This document shows positions 1 to 11,341 of a stretch of DNA of 64,000 nt, one piece after another; the stretch's first letter is position 1, and the number at the start of each line of letters is the position of its first letter. The notes beneath the pieces are model-generated. The model was not told where the DNA came from, made no database searches, and saw only the letters and a program-made list of their open reading frames with translations. The DNA is from Codonopsis lanceolata. Its lineage: Eukaryota > Streptophyta > Magnoliopsida > Asterales > Campanulaceae. The stretch lies in contig CM028377.1 in assembly GCA_013146195.2 (NCBI GenBank), positions 172,158,355-172,222,354 on the forward strand. The letters run 5' to 3'. The translations under genes and the position numbers were made by a program.

Positions 1-360
1 TTCAGCTGATACTCTACCAAGGGTGTGGGAAATAGCAGTAGAACTGGACGCAGGATATTTACTGTTGTCAGACTCGGTGCTATTAATTTGAGAACTATTC
101 GAGTCACTTGTTGTTTGGTCACCAATGCTTGTTCCATCATTATCCGAACACAAGTCGATTACAGTGTTTGTATACGTCCTGGACCTTGCGCACCGTGCCA
201 ATAGTCTTGAAGATCTCCTGGTTTTTTGCCCATGTAAAACTTGCTTTGGTGTCATTTTGCCCTGGGACCCTCCTCCAACAACCTTTCCAGCTTCCAGCTT
301 GCAAAACTTTTGAGGACGAGGGGTATCTTTCACTGCAACAAGGTTACAAGGAGAGGTGTC
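1..360 (-). CDS. Partial downstream coding exon of left-edge gene
   Basis: Read on the minus strand this is one open frame of 120 codons that runs off the window edge. It follows a good acceptor (pyrimidine-rich tract, ATTAACTAG) whose TAG would be an in-frame stop if it were exonic, so the exon starts at 360. The peptide is basic then Ser/Thr-rich, with a KTRRSSRLLARCARSR stretch (nuclear-signal-like) followed by VIDLCSDND. It is probably a later exon of the gene whose first coding exon is at 1748-2108. That exon ends in phase 1 and this one starts in phase 0, so at least one exon between them is missing from my model. A candidate block lies around 860-1025 but I could not join it cleanly. 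Confidence 0.55.
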
Positions 361-1747
361 CTAGTTAATATGAAACCAAGCACTCTGCCTCAAATGTCCA
401 CGGGCACTGATGAGATTATATTAACTCTCCCTTAAAGGGAAGGATAGATTCCATAGGACTGAGGCAAGAGAGTTGGATTAGGATGTAAAATATCAGGGAT
501 CATTCTTTTATTTAGAAAGACAAAAAAAACACATCAAGATACTAAAACCCCATGTGAAACCAACTTACCCTTGATAGAAAAAAATCTCAACTCTGACGAT
601 ATTCGAGTCTACAGCTTGTACTGAACCATTAACCAGTGCAATGGTGAATTTCTTTCGCGAAAAATAATTTCACATGTCTGTTGTCACCTACTCTATATCA
701 TTGAAACAGAAAACTTGAATTCATGCATGAAATGTATGTCAGTTTATATACTCGCAGTTATTACAGTTATCACCTATATTATATTAGTCCATCATGATTA
801 GGGGGTTCATATGTGTCATCTAAGAGTTGAAGCCAAAAGACAAGACTAGATTTAAAATGCTTAAGTTCACCTTTCGAGAGGTCTAGGCACATCTTCAGCT
901 GGTTTGGGTGCCATCAGATTTGAAGTCAACAAAGTTACAGGATTCGAGAATTGCTTTTAACAAGCATCTCTCCTTGGCTTCCTCATTCTGAACACTTTTA
1001 ACATCAATTAGGAGGCTCTGAATCATAAAGGTTAACAAAATTCTGTCGCATGAGACTTAGTCAAAAGATATGTTCCAATAAGGTTTCTTGATTCAACAGT
1101 ACCCTTGTACACACACACACAAAGTCTCTATCTCTCTCTCTCTCTCTCACACACACACAGAGGTAATGTACAGGATTCCTCTTGAGTAGGAACCATCTAA
1201 TCTCGTTTTATCTTTATGATGATAAACTGATATGATATTTTGCTCTTATGAAGGAAGGACCAAATAAGTAACTAGAATCCATAAATCTTCTCAATTAATT
1301 TAATATGAAGATTGACTAGACCCAAGTTCTTAAGCACAGATTTATGACTTTCTAAGAGGTTAGGGTTAGGACCATTATTCCTAAAGTTATAATCGAAAAT
1401 ATCCTAGATAAACTAAACTTCCAGACCAATCAGTAGTCCGGTGAATAAAGTAATACAAACAGTACTTCAACTTCAAATCCAGCTAGGTAATGATTTTCTT
1501 CGAGATGCAAGAAAGGGATCACGAAAAACCAAGATAAGAGAACAGATGTGCCAGAGAAACACTCAGTAGAACTAAGCAGTAAGCACTAGCCACAAAAACT
1601 TTCAAAGGTAGTTATCAAAGATCACTAGTCAAAGGCAATATATGTTATATACTAATAGTGGAGGATGAACATGAGTTTCCATACATTGGCGAACAAAAAT
1701 AACAGAAAAAATCGAATGGAGAAATAGTAACTGTAGTTTAAGCTAAC
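361..1747 (-). other. Intron region, exons unresolved
   Basis: This stretch separates the two supported exons of the left-edge gene. A minus-strand block at about 860-1025 reads as coding-like sequence (DVKSVQNEEAKERCLLKAIL) but ends in a stop before a consensus AAAG/GTGAAC donor at about 869, so its splicing is uncertain. A CA/CT microsatellite lies at about 1110-1160. Confidence 0.35.
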
Positions 1748-2108
1748 CTTTCTTCACAAATTGCTTTTTTACGGGAACTTCCCAACTGAAAGATGCAAAA
1801 AATGCATCAATGTTTGCATTGGGGTGTTCTGATTGAAGATAGCGTATAACTGAGGGTTTGCTTAGAAGACATCGCTTTTTTTGTGAGGGTTGATAATGTT
1901 TTGGCACAAGCAACACTCTATCAGAGAAGAAGCCAGAACTGTTGAATCTGTTTCCCACCTTCCAACCCCAAACATCACCAGCATTTGGCCAATCAACTGG
2001 TGCATACGGAAATCCTTCACCATAATCACAAGGTGAAACTGGCGGCAGAGGAACCTTCTCCATAATGGATACACAACCTTTACTTGCACCGGAAATGTTA
2101 GCGTCCAT
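1748..2108 (-). CDS. First coding exon, DUF7081-like plant protein
   Basis: A 120-codon minus-strand exon begins with ATG at 2108 and ends at a GAAAG/GTTAGC donor near 1748 (phase 1). The peptide carries GFPYAPVDWPNAGDVWGWKV, then FFSDRVLLVPKHY, then a YLQ...IDAFFASFSWEVP segment. From memory this pattern (GxPYAPxxWPNPGDxWxWxVG, DAFFASFSWxIP) belongs to plant nuclear proteins with a DUF7081 domain, often followed by an Oberon-type PHD finger. The family call is recognition, not a search result. No PHD-type cysteine cluster is visible in what remains of the gene inside the window, so it may lie beyond the left edge or in unresolved exons. The molecular role is unknown. Confidence 0.6.
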
Positions 2109-4510
2109 ACCTTACTCTGCTGAACAAGTAAATAAAGCTCATGAAAAATGGCCTCAACTTATATGATTACAAGAAAAGCTGAAATAACTATCACTAATAA
2201 CTAGAAATAAAGACCTCAAAGACTTAAGTCGTGGATATTCCTTTCAGAAGAACAGGATCCATATGTTGACAAAAAGTGCAACACCCCCATTTAAACAGAA
2301 TATCCTAAAATGTCAAAGCTTTTCCTTTGAGAAAGTTGTAAAACAAGCTATCTCAATTCAAGAAACTTCTTTTTCATGCTCCTCTATGCCTTAAACATAG
2401 CCTAACCCATAGTTTAGTAAAGGTGGAAGGCAAAAGACGAGTGAAAGGTGCATTGTTTAGGCGCGAGACGGGTGACCGAAATGCAAACAAGGCAAAAAAA
2501 AAAAAAAGTATATATATATATATATATATTTTATTGTAACATAATCCAAATTCCTAAGCATGTATAAATGAAAATAATATAAGATATTGGGTTAAAATTC
2601 ACATATACTAGCAACAAGTCAACATCCATCAACACATATTCAACATCCAAACCTACAATTCCATAGCAAAAGATGAAATTAGGAATTACACCCTCTGGGC
2701 TCTGAACAAAAAGTCCCCTTATTAAGCTCAAACTTTTGAAGAAAATGAAACTTTTAGTAGTTAATTAGTAAAAAATGACACTTTATACCTTAATTTTTTA
2801 AAGTGAATTCTTTAAATAAAGATCTCAAAATAGAATAGTGAACTTTTGCCCAAAACGGATGGAGTAATTAAAACTTCTAAACATAGTAAACACCTTCGTT
2901 TTTTTTTTTTTATAATAAACACAACAACAACAAAACAGAGTAAACAAAAAAAAAAGACTAAAAACAGAATAAACTGTAAAGTAGAGTTAAAAAAAAAAAA
3001 AGAGACTAAATAACTGAGTATAAAGATGACAGTACAAGTGTTTGAAATTTGAAGACTCAGTATATCACGCCAATTTAAAAAGAAAAAAGGAAAACTTACA
3101 TGTTTATAACTCAGAGACACACATAAAAGTTGGGACTCCTAACACCTCTCAAAGCAAAAATGCATGCAATGTAGTACTAGGGTTTTAGTTATTATTCTTA
3201 ACATAAAGAAATGCAGCTTCTGTCCATTTAAGTGTTGATCAATTGATCTCCCTGACGAATACTAGGCTCCTGGCTACTTCCTCGTTTCACCGAAAAATCT
3301 AATTATGAATGAGATGTATTGATATCATTAGAGTTGGTTATAGTTATAAAAATATTTAAACACAAGCAATATATGATTACATCACAAGTGAAGGATAAAA
3401 TTTTAAAATAAAATATTATAGAAATTGTAAACATGATTTTTTAAAACAGACTCTTTAAATGAAATATTTCAAAATAATACTATGGATTCTTTGCCAGAAA
3501 CAAACCGAGAAATTTGTACGACGGAGCATCATTCTCTCTCACAACTCAGTACACCTAAATACGGTGAGCTGGATCAATAGATCTATCTTAAAAATACATA
3601 CAATTCCAAGTAACAAAATATTTGGAGAGAGAAAACCAATAGCCCAACTGCTGCATGTCGTTAGGTATGATGTTGGTGTCAGGGTTTTACCCTGCCCAAT
3701 TTGTATGGAGTTACACAAGAACGTCAAGAACCCACCTCATTTCTGAAGTATTAAGTTAGGTTAATCCGAATCCCGAATTAGAATACATACTATCATTAAT
3801 AATATACTATTTCCGTTTTAGGCAAAAAATCTAATATTCTATTTTTGGATTTTTATTTAAAAAATTCATTTTAAAAAATTAAGAGCTTATTTGGTGGAGC
3901 ATTTTGATTAAATAAAAACTAGAACATTTTCTCTATTAAAGTGTTTCAATGTAACATTTTAAAAATATAATATGTTTAGAAATACCCCAATTTGAAGCAT
4001 TTAGGGAAATTGGATGTTAAAGCGCCATATTATTTTTTACGACTACTATATTTATGAAAATAACGTTTTAAAATTGTTTCTTACACATGTTCATAAAATA
4101 AAACCTCGTTTTAAATATGTTATCTTTTAAAAAGCTACGTTTTCAAAACGCTACACGATGATGCAAGACCTAAGACATTAATGTGTCATTTAATTACTAA
4201 TAACTACTCAAAATATTTTTATTTTGTTTAAAAGTTTGACTGTCAAACTAAAACACTTTGGACTAGAACCATGAGTAACTAGGACTCAACGATGCTTCCA
4301 TTTGGTTACCTTAACCCTCAAACACACACACACACACACACACCATGATTTGCACTAAATCCGTTAATTAAAAAAGTAACAGAGAAGAAAAAATAAAATC
4401 AATTTAAACACAGAGATGAATTTTTGTGAAGAAACTTACTAGAACGGAGGATTCACAAGCAAAGGATTACTCTGTACTCTGTAGAAATAGAACCCATGAA
4501 ATGAGAGATG
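2109..4510 (-). other. Probable 5' UTR exon and long 5' intron
   Basis: A strong minus-strand donor (CTA/GTAAGT) lies at about 4437 next to a short non-AT-rich segment (about 4438-4510). An acceptor-like TTCAG lies just upstream of the ATG at 2108. I infer a non-coding first exon near 4438-4510 and an intron of about 2.3 kb. The intron contains a TA microsatellite (about 2509-2529), poly-A/T tracts, decayed Stowaway-type fragments (about 2735-2865 and 3415-3490) and an AC repeat (4321-4343). No other gene is seen. Confidence 0.35.
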
Positions 4511-4751
4511 TATTAGGTCATCTCCGTTCCAGTGATTTTAAACGGAATCATCCAGAATGACAGTTCTACCCCTACTTCTTGCAGGGATGAGGGATTAGGG
4601 AACCTTGTGTCATAATCTGGTTGGGCTTGGGCAGTCGCCCCATTATTAGCTGCTGACTGCCTTAACTTCCTTGTTTCAAGGCAAGACAGCTGGCTGAATT
4701 TTTCAATCCCACAATAAATATGGACATACTCCCTCTCTCACGCATTTATTA

Positions 4752-5009
4752 CTCCTCTCTCCCTAAATTATCGTCCTTCTTTTTTTTTTTTCGTCCGTCT
4801 CAAAATAATTGTTCACTTTGAAACTTATTTTTTTAAAATATCATTTTTACCATTTTACTCTTATTTTTTCATTATAATTTAATTATAAACCACATACACA
4901 TAAACTTTAAAGAAAATTACACATTAAACCAATATAAATAATCAAGTCAATTGTTTTTTCTTAAACTGTGCACCGGGTCAATCAAGACGATTATTTAGGA
5001 CGGAGGGAC
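4752..5009. mobile_element. Stowaway-like MITE 1
   Basis: The ends read CTCC(T)CTCTCCC...GGACGGAGGGAC and are flanked by TA on both sides. The interior (CGTCCGTCTCAAAATAATTG, then a GAAACTT segment) is shared with at least six other copies in the window. This is the Tc1/Mariner-derived Stowaway pattern: TA target, CTCCCTCCGTCC-type ends, about 250 bp, no coding capacity. Confidence 0.75.
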
Positions 5010-5360
5010 TATCATTTTTGTTCGCTTTTGTAATCCGAATAATATTTTTATTATTTTACCATTATTTTTAATTAAATCAGATATATATAATCTTTTAAAT
5101 AAATTATACATCAAACTAATATTATTAATTAAATAAATTATTATTTTTTATTAATTCATATGTCAAATCCAACAAGATAATATTTTTAAAACGTTGGGAG
5201 TACAATTCATTGAAATGGTGTATTACCAAATTACCTTGTAATTCTCAACATACTTACAAACAAGGTAGACATATTTTCACTTTTTTCGTACAAATATATT
5301 TAGTCAATTGTCTTTATTACTCGCATTTCGTGTTCCATGATCAAAACTATAATATCACTA

Positions 5361-5605
5361 TTTCTGTCTCTAAATTATCGTTTTTTTATCCGTTTTAAAA
5401 TAATTGTTCAGTTTGAAACTTACCTTTTTAGAACATCACTTTTACCACTTTACCCTTACATTTTCACTTTACTTTAATTATGGACAACATACACATAGGC
5501 TTTAAAGGAAACCACACATTAAACCAATATAAATAATCAAGTCAATTGTTTTTTTCTTAAACTGTGCGTCGAGTCAACTAGGATGATTATTTAGGAACTG
5601 ATAGA
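5361..5605. mobile_element. Decayed Stowaway-like MITE 2
   Basis: This copy has the same interior as MITE 1 (CTAAATTATCG, AAAATAATTGTTCAGTTTGA, AAACTGTGCG). Its right end has decayed to TTAGGAACTGATAG. A further decayed AT-rich fragment of the same kind occupies about 5010-5200. No gene is seen between 4510 and 5980. Confidence 0.55.
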
Positions 5606-5981
5606 TTACTAATTATTCATTTTGTTTCAGGAAAAAAAAAAGAGTTCATTGTTCTATTTTGAATGTTATATTTAAAAAATCTACTCTAAAAAATATTTTA
5701 CAATTTTCATAACTTTTCATCTTTAAACAAAATATCTTACATTTGTTTCAATCAACTCAATATATTAAAATTTTAAAAATCAATTTAGTAAAGACTTATT
5801 TTCTCAAACTTTGGTTGACAAAAAAATTTTCTTATGATATTAATTTATTGGCATGCAACGGGTCTTGTGGACTTCAATTATATCATATTTGAAGGCAAAA
5901 CACATTTTTAGGCCACCGTACATTCAATAAGGATGTAAATGGCCATTTAAAACTATTAATGCAGCACATGTAATTTAGTTA

Positions 5982-6661
5982 GAGTATCCACAGTAGTTCC
6001 CTTTACAACCATCCTCCCTTGAAATTCACAGTGGACACTAGGGGTGAGCTTGGTCTGGTTCGGTCCACATTTTTAGAAAAACTGAGAGAACCAGGACCAG
6101 ACCAATAGTCCGGTTCTTAAAAAATATAGAACCAGGACCAACTCAATATGTCTGAGAACCAATACATTGGTCCGGTCCAGAACCAATTGAAGACGTACGA
6201 GAACCAAGACCGGACCAATATGATGTGCATCTTTGATCAAGAGGATAACTAGATTTTCTAAAAAATAATGATCAATAATCAAATCATGTTCTTCCTTTAT
6301 ACAACATTTTGTTAGGTTTGTTGTTCTTGTGAAAATAAACTAAAGGTAAAAATCATTACTTCCAAATTAATAAAGAGAAATGAAAAAGAAAGTTGTAAGG
6401 AAATTTATTGCAAGTCATCTTCCTCTCCAACCCCCTTATGGTTAATTTAATTAATTTACAGGTAACAATCATTCAAACTAATAATGTTTGGAATCACAAA
6501 AAGAGGCAGGAAATTAATTAATAGGGAAGAACAATGTTTTCTATCATATTTTCTCTTTAATCAAATAAGGAAACTTGGTTGAATATTGAATCAAATTATT
6601 ATATATTTTCTTTAGGTTGTAAGTTGTATCCCTTTTATTATCTTCTTCTCAATTTAAATAT

Positions 6662-6718
<57 letters not shown>

Positions 6719-7501
6719 TATACTATATTAGTATATTATATATAATAAAATAATAATAAATACACATTGGTCCGGTTCGGTCCGGTTCTGTGTTTTTGGT
6801 TTCTGGAACCGGGGACCGACCCAATTGTCCGGTTCTGTAAAAATTCAGATCCAGGACCAATCCAAAGTATTCGTCCGGTTCATTTTTGACTGGTTTGGTC
6901 CTGGTTCCATTGGTCCGGTCCGGTTTCGGAAAACTTCTGCTCACCCCTAGTGGACACCCTATCAAACACATATTCCTGACATAAGCTAATTAACCCCCAA
7001 AATATTGGGTGAGTTTTACCGAACACTGAACTCTTCCTATTAGTGGATATTTATGTACATGATAATCTGACAGTGTCCTTTGATGATTTGCTTTCATAAT
7101 CTTTTTTCATTCCCAATTTCTATTAAATTAGGGTGTGTGCGTGTGTTTTTCTTTTACACTTATCATTCCTCTTTCCTATTATTTATAACTTAAAATAACG
7201 AGTATATTGGTAATATTAAAAAGTGTGACACGACTTCATTTAAATAAAAGTAAACATTTAATATTTTAAAAAAATATATAAATTTAAAGTATATATACTT
7301 TATTCCTATTACGGTAGGAAAATATAAATAAAAAAGAGGAAAATATATTGATTGTTATGTTATTAGTTAAATAATGTCAATAATTTATAAGATTATGGAG
7401 GGTGGTCATTAGATTTAGAGTTGAAACTTCTTTAAAGTGTCTTTAAAAAGATTTAAGAATTATATAAATGATGTTTTAAGATGCAACCACTGTAAATACT
7501 C
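5982..7501. mobile_element. Tourist-like MITE interrupted by a hAT element
   Basis: The left end GAGTATCCACAGTAG and right end CACTGTAAATACTC are inverted versions of each other and are flanked by TTA on both sides (5979-5981 and 7502-7504). This matches the PIF/Harbinger-Tourist pattern. Removing the hAT-like insert at 6039-6949 leaves about 600 bp without coding capacity. Confidence 0.7.
6039..6949. mobile_element. Non-autonomous hAT-like element
   Basis: The element begins TAGGGGTGAGC and ends GCTCACCCCTA, an exact 11-bp inverted pair. It is flanked by a perfect 8-bp duplication, GTGGACAC (6031-6038 and 6950-6957). Subterminal tracts are rich in GGTCCGGTTCGGTCC-type repeats in opposite orientation at the two ends. 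The middle holds a (TA)n run at about 6668-6714. No transposase is present. The 8-bp target and TAGGGGTG ends place it in the hAT superfamily. Confidence 0.85.
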
Positions 7502-7735
7502 TTATGATACAAATTAACCTATATTTGGACGGGTATTAAGTTCCTCCGTTAAGAATATATATCAAATATACCTATTTGTTCATATAAATATACAATTTAT
7601 TACCTACTATATATAAGTAGGGGTGACAATATGTGAGTCAACCAGTTAATCAACAATGAATTTAAACCCTACTATTAACATCAATTATTAAGAGTATGTC
7701 TCATATAAGACGATAATCTGTAACACGGACCTATC

Positions 7736-8293
7736 TGATATGATTCCTAGAAGCGTACTCGTGATGAAGGAATCAAAGACCATGCAGCACGGCAAGCGAA
7801 GAACGTCAATGATGAATATAGAAGATGACACTGCAACTTGATGAATCAATCCAAACGCACTCCTTGGTATAATTGATCTTGAAACAACGTTTGAGACGAT
7901 CACAACCCTTGGTATAATGAAGAACGCGACAATAGGGATGAATATACTATTGATAAATTCGAGTTTCGATTACTTAGCCTATTACCAAATAATCACAAGT
8001 TCTAAAGTGAAGAAGGAGGTTTTGAAAAAACACTCAAAAACTATATTTAATCAATAATCAACAAAAAGTTGTGTCACAATAAGCCACAACCCTTATTTAT
8101 ATGGGTTGTGAATCATAATCCTAAAATAAAAACAATGGTCTAAACACTTTACCTAAATAGAATCAACTTAGGAAACTACTTAAAATCAACTTAGGAAACT
8201 ATTCAACTTACATAATCTACGTAGGCAACAATTAGGTAAGTTACCTAATCTATTTAAGAAACATAAATCCTCCAAAATAAGGAAACTCTAACA
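7736..8293 (-). mobile_element. Possible solo LTR
   Basis: The segment starts TGATATGATTCC and ends CTCTAACA, giving TG...CA ends. It is absent from the related element at 41343-42459. A repeated CAACTTAGGAAACTA motif sits near 8165-8205. The LTR reading rests on the end dinucleotides and on its insertion-like position. No primer-binding site or second LTR was found. Confidence 0.3.
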
Positions 8294-8377
8294 ATCCTGT
8301 TATTTGTAAAAGCCTGATTTTTAAAGTTGTATTTTGGTCCCCTAAAGTCTTCCTTTAGGTGTTAAAAGCTTCCAAAG

Positions 8378-8779
8378 TCATTGTATGACATTAACGAACA
8401 TTTCTCGAGTCTTCAAGTCATCATCCATGAAATCTAAGGCTTCACAAAACATGTTTGAATTTGTAGAGTAGTCATTGTAATAACTTGAATCTCCAATAAA
8501 TCCACGAATTAAGTTTGTATAAAACTCTTGAATCTTCCAATCATACTCTCCGCATTTAAAGGACTTCATTTGATTTTTTTGACACTTAATAGTTTGTTCA
8601 ATCACGAACTCTTCATGTTTGATCATCCTTGCATGAATCTTCCAACTCTCGAACCAGTTATCATGTGTCTCATCCAAACTCGAGCTCGCTAATATCACAT
8701 CACTATCTATATTAAATGGGTTAAAATTCAGTGATCTCAACACAATCCTTCGACTTTTAAAAATTACAGCATCATTCCT
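8378..8779 (-). CDS. Unrecognised ORF, probably a fragment
   Basis: A minus-strand open frame of about 130 codons encodes an acidic/aromatic peptide (for example NWFESWKIHARMIKHEEF, FCEALDFMDDD). There is no ATG at its 5' end: the frame runs in from the flanking repeat and the first ATG is internal. I do not recognise a domain. It lies inside a mobile-element insert next to the possible LTR, so it is more likely a captured or retroelement-derived fragment than a host gene. Protein-like composition is the only support. Confidence 0.25.
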   Translation of the reverse strand, partial: RNDAVIFKSRRIVLRSLNFNPFNIDSDVILASSSLDETHDNWFESWKIHARMIKHEEFVIEQTIKCQKNQMKSFKCGEYDWKIQEFYTNLIRGFIGDSSYYNDYSTNSNMFCEALDFMDDDLKTREMFVNVIQ

Positions 8780-8945
8780 CACGGGTATAAATGAAGAGTG
8801 TCACTTTTTAGTATTAAAAATATCATTTTTAAACATAAAATGTGTCACTTTTTAGTATAACATGTGCCACTTTGTGTTTTTAATAAAAATATATCTTTTT
8901 TTTTTTTCATTTAGAAGATGTTACTTTTTAGCCTTAAATTTGTTA

Positions 8946-9203
8946 CTCTCTCCGTCCCCAAATTATTGTCTAAATTTCATTTTTCATCCGTCCCAAAATA
9001 ATTGTCTTATTTGAAACTTTCCTTATTAGGACAACATTTTTACCACTATACCCTTACATTTTCATCATATTTTAATTATGTGTCACATACACATGAGTTT
9101 TAAAGTAAACTACATATCAAACTAATATTAATAATCCAGTCAAATGCGTTTTCTTAAACTGTGTGTTTAGTCCACAAAGACGATAATTTAGGGACGGAGG
9201 CAG
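8946..9203. mobile_element. Stowaway-like MITE 3
   Basis: It starts CTCTCTCCGTCCCC after TA and ends TTAGGGACGGAGGCAG. The interior matches the other Stowaway copies (AAAATAATTGTC, GAAACTTTCC, AAACTGTGTG). It is inserted in the GTCACTTT array of the surrounding TIR element. Confidence 0.7.
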
Positions 9204-9620
9204 TGCTTTTTAGCCTTCAATGTGTTACTTTTAGTCTTAAATGTGTCACTTTTGCTTTAAAAAATGTTACTTTGCATTATAAATGAAAATCGTCACTTTT
9301 TGGCATGATACGGTAAAAATGTCACTTTATAGCATTGAAAATGTCACATTTTAGAATTAAATGTCACTTTTGGAAGTCACCGTTAGTTTTAAAGTGTCCC
9401 TTTTTAGTATTAAATTAAATATACCACTTTTTAGTATTAAATGTGTTATTTTTTAGTATAAGAGTGTTACTTTTTAGTATTAAGAGTGTTACTTTGTATT
9501 TTAATGAAAATTATAATATATTTTTTTTCCTTTTATAGTGTTACTTTTTATCTTAAATGTGTCACTTTTGTCTTTTAAATGTGTTACATTTGGCTTTAAA
9601 TATGTCACTTATCATTTCGT
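9204..9620. repeat. Degenerate ~20-bp GTCACTTT tandem array
   Basis: Many imperfect units of the form TGTCACTTTTTAGTATTAAA follow one another here and also on the left of the Stowaway insertion (about 8800-8945). The same array occurs at about 41480-42075. Confidence 0.7.
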
Positions 9621-10032
9621 AAAAGTCTGTTAGGGTCCGTCAAGCATCCCAAAGCAAATGAAGCTAACGGATGAAACTACAAGACTTGGGAAGAAGAAAA
9701 ATTTATGCAGCAAACCTTGAAAGTGCAGGGGTAGCAGAGCAAAATAAGAAATATCTCATTAATGTCCTGACTAGCTTAACGAGCCGACATGTGTCACTCT
9801 CTCCTTGTGTGACCCGCGTGCTTATGTTAGTGGATTCGGGTCGATCCACGGGTTTCAACCTCATTTATCTAATTTTTAATATGTTTTCACTCACTTTTGA
9901 CTCATTTTTACTGGGTAACCCACGGTCTTTCTTAATGGGATATCCACTCCATCAGCTTTCTTTTTATCATTTTTGGGGCTCCATTTTACAGATTTAGGAT
10001 CCGTAAGACCCTACTACACAAGTTTTTGCCAA

Positions 10033-10900
10033 CTAGTAATGCACCTGTGCGATGCACATATTTTATTAAAAGAAAAAAAAATTACAGTGACTACAATATA
10101 TGAAAATGAAAACAAATAAATATAACGTACTTTAGAAAAAAGTAAATTTCATTATAGAGCATTAAATTAATATAAAAAAAGATTGTTATATATTTTAAAA
10201 CATTTCTTTATATACAACACTGGTATTGGTCGTTGAACATGTGCAATTAGTATCAATATCTATATCACATATTGAAACCTGAAGGCCTTTAAGATTGGTA
10301 ATTCAACACAAAACGACATACAAATGATTGTGACTAAAAACATGATTTTTTAAAAGGAGCCTTATTGACAAGTATTATTTACTTAGCAAAGAATATAATG
10401 AATAAAAAATAGAACATATCTAAAAAATCTACAACTTAATAATACAAATTTGAAATATAACAAAAAAATTAATAGTTTACATTGAATTACAAACAGATCT
10501 TTATCATTTGTTAAATCAACAATCGTTTGACACAAATGGAACAGTTAAGATAATCTTCATCATTTGTTAAATCAACAATCATTGAAACATTAAGGCTGAA
10601 ATGAAACTTGACGCAAATGGTAGTTTCCTGTAATTTGTAATGAATTTTATTCTTTAAAATTGAAAATATACAAATAAAAAAATTTACTTTAATGAATAAT
10701 ACTGCTTGTGTTATCAAACAAGCGGAAAATTGATGTCGAATATAACATTTTTTTTTATAACCTTCAATACTACACTGCTGAAATCAGTGTGTTCCACAAA
10801 ATGATTTACTTATGACAGTCCAACTAATAAACCATGAAATTTTGACCTATTGATTAAAACTAATTATCATTTTTCAACCATTAAAAGATTTAAGGGAAAG
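10033..10900 (-). mobile_element. Possible Helitron 3' end (minus strand)
   Basis: Read on the minus strand, GTGCATCGCACAGGTGCAT followed by TACTAG and then T resembles the hairpin-plus-CTAG terminus of plant Helitrons. The matching TC end on the right could not be located, so the extent is a guess. The stretch is AT-rich and non-coding. A near-repeat of ATCATTTGTTAAATCAACAA occurs at about 10505 and 10558. Confidence 0.3.
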
Positions 10901-10904
10901 GGGG

Positions 10905-11335
10905 ATGCGTAATACAGCACTGTTAAATACTTAATATATCACTTTTTGTTATAAAAGTACTATATTACCCTTAACACCAAAAAAATGTTTTTTTTTTCAG
11001 GCATAGGGACCGGTTTGTGAGCAGGCCTAAAAAAAAATTCAGGCATATGGACCGGTTTGGGAGAAGTCCTAAAAAAATCAGGCATTGGGACCAGTCCTAA
11101 TTTTTTTTTCCAGGCATGGGATCGGTTTGGGACCAATCCTAAAAATAAAATAAAAATTTAGGCATTGGGGTCGGTTTGAGACCAGTCCTAAAAAAAAAAT
11201 CAGGTATTGGGATTGGCTTGGGACTAGTCCTATTTTTTTTTTCATTTACTCATAAAATGACAAAGGGCAATTAGGTCCACTTTTTTTAAAAGTCCCGTAT
11301 TAAGTATTTCATAGATGTTGTATTAAGTATTAATG
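10905..11335. repeat. Minisatellite inside an inverted-repeat element
   Basis: About six degenerate units of 35-50 bp, each near CAGGCATTGGGACCGGTTTG followed by GGGACCAGTCC and an A/T run, span about 11000-11232. The flanks (left AATACTTAATATATC, right GTATTAAGTATTAATG) are imperfect inverted copies. The minisatellite may therefore be the core of a small foldback element. Confidence 0.55.
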
Positions 11336-11341
11336 TAAGGG

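Larger units (their letters stand above)
7691..10030. mobile_element. TIR element with GTCACTTT arrays, copy 1
   Basis: The left end (CATATAAGACGATAATCTGT) and right end (AGGATCCGTAAGACC...CACAAGTTTTTG) resemble the inverted ends of a second copy at 41343-42459. Both copies carry a long degenerate array of about 20-bp units reading GTCACTTTTTAGTATTAAA. Both share a downstream segment (CAAACCTTGAAAGTG). Copy 1 additionally holds a 1-kb insert (about 7736-8780) and a Stowaway element (8946-9203). The superfamily is not settled because I found no clean target duplication. Confidence 0.5.

Noticed and set aside
108..435. Plus-strand ORFs at the left edge
   Set aside because: They are antisense shadows of the minus-strand exon 1-360.
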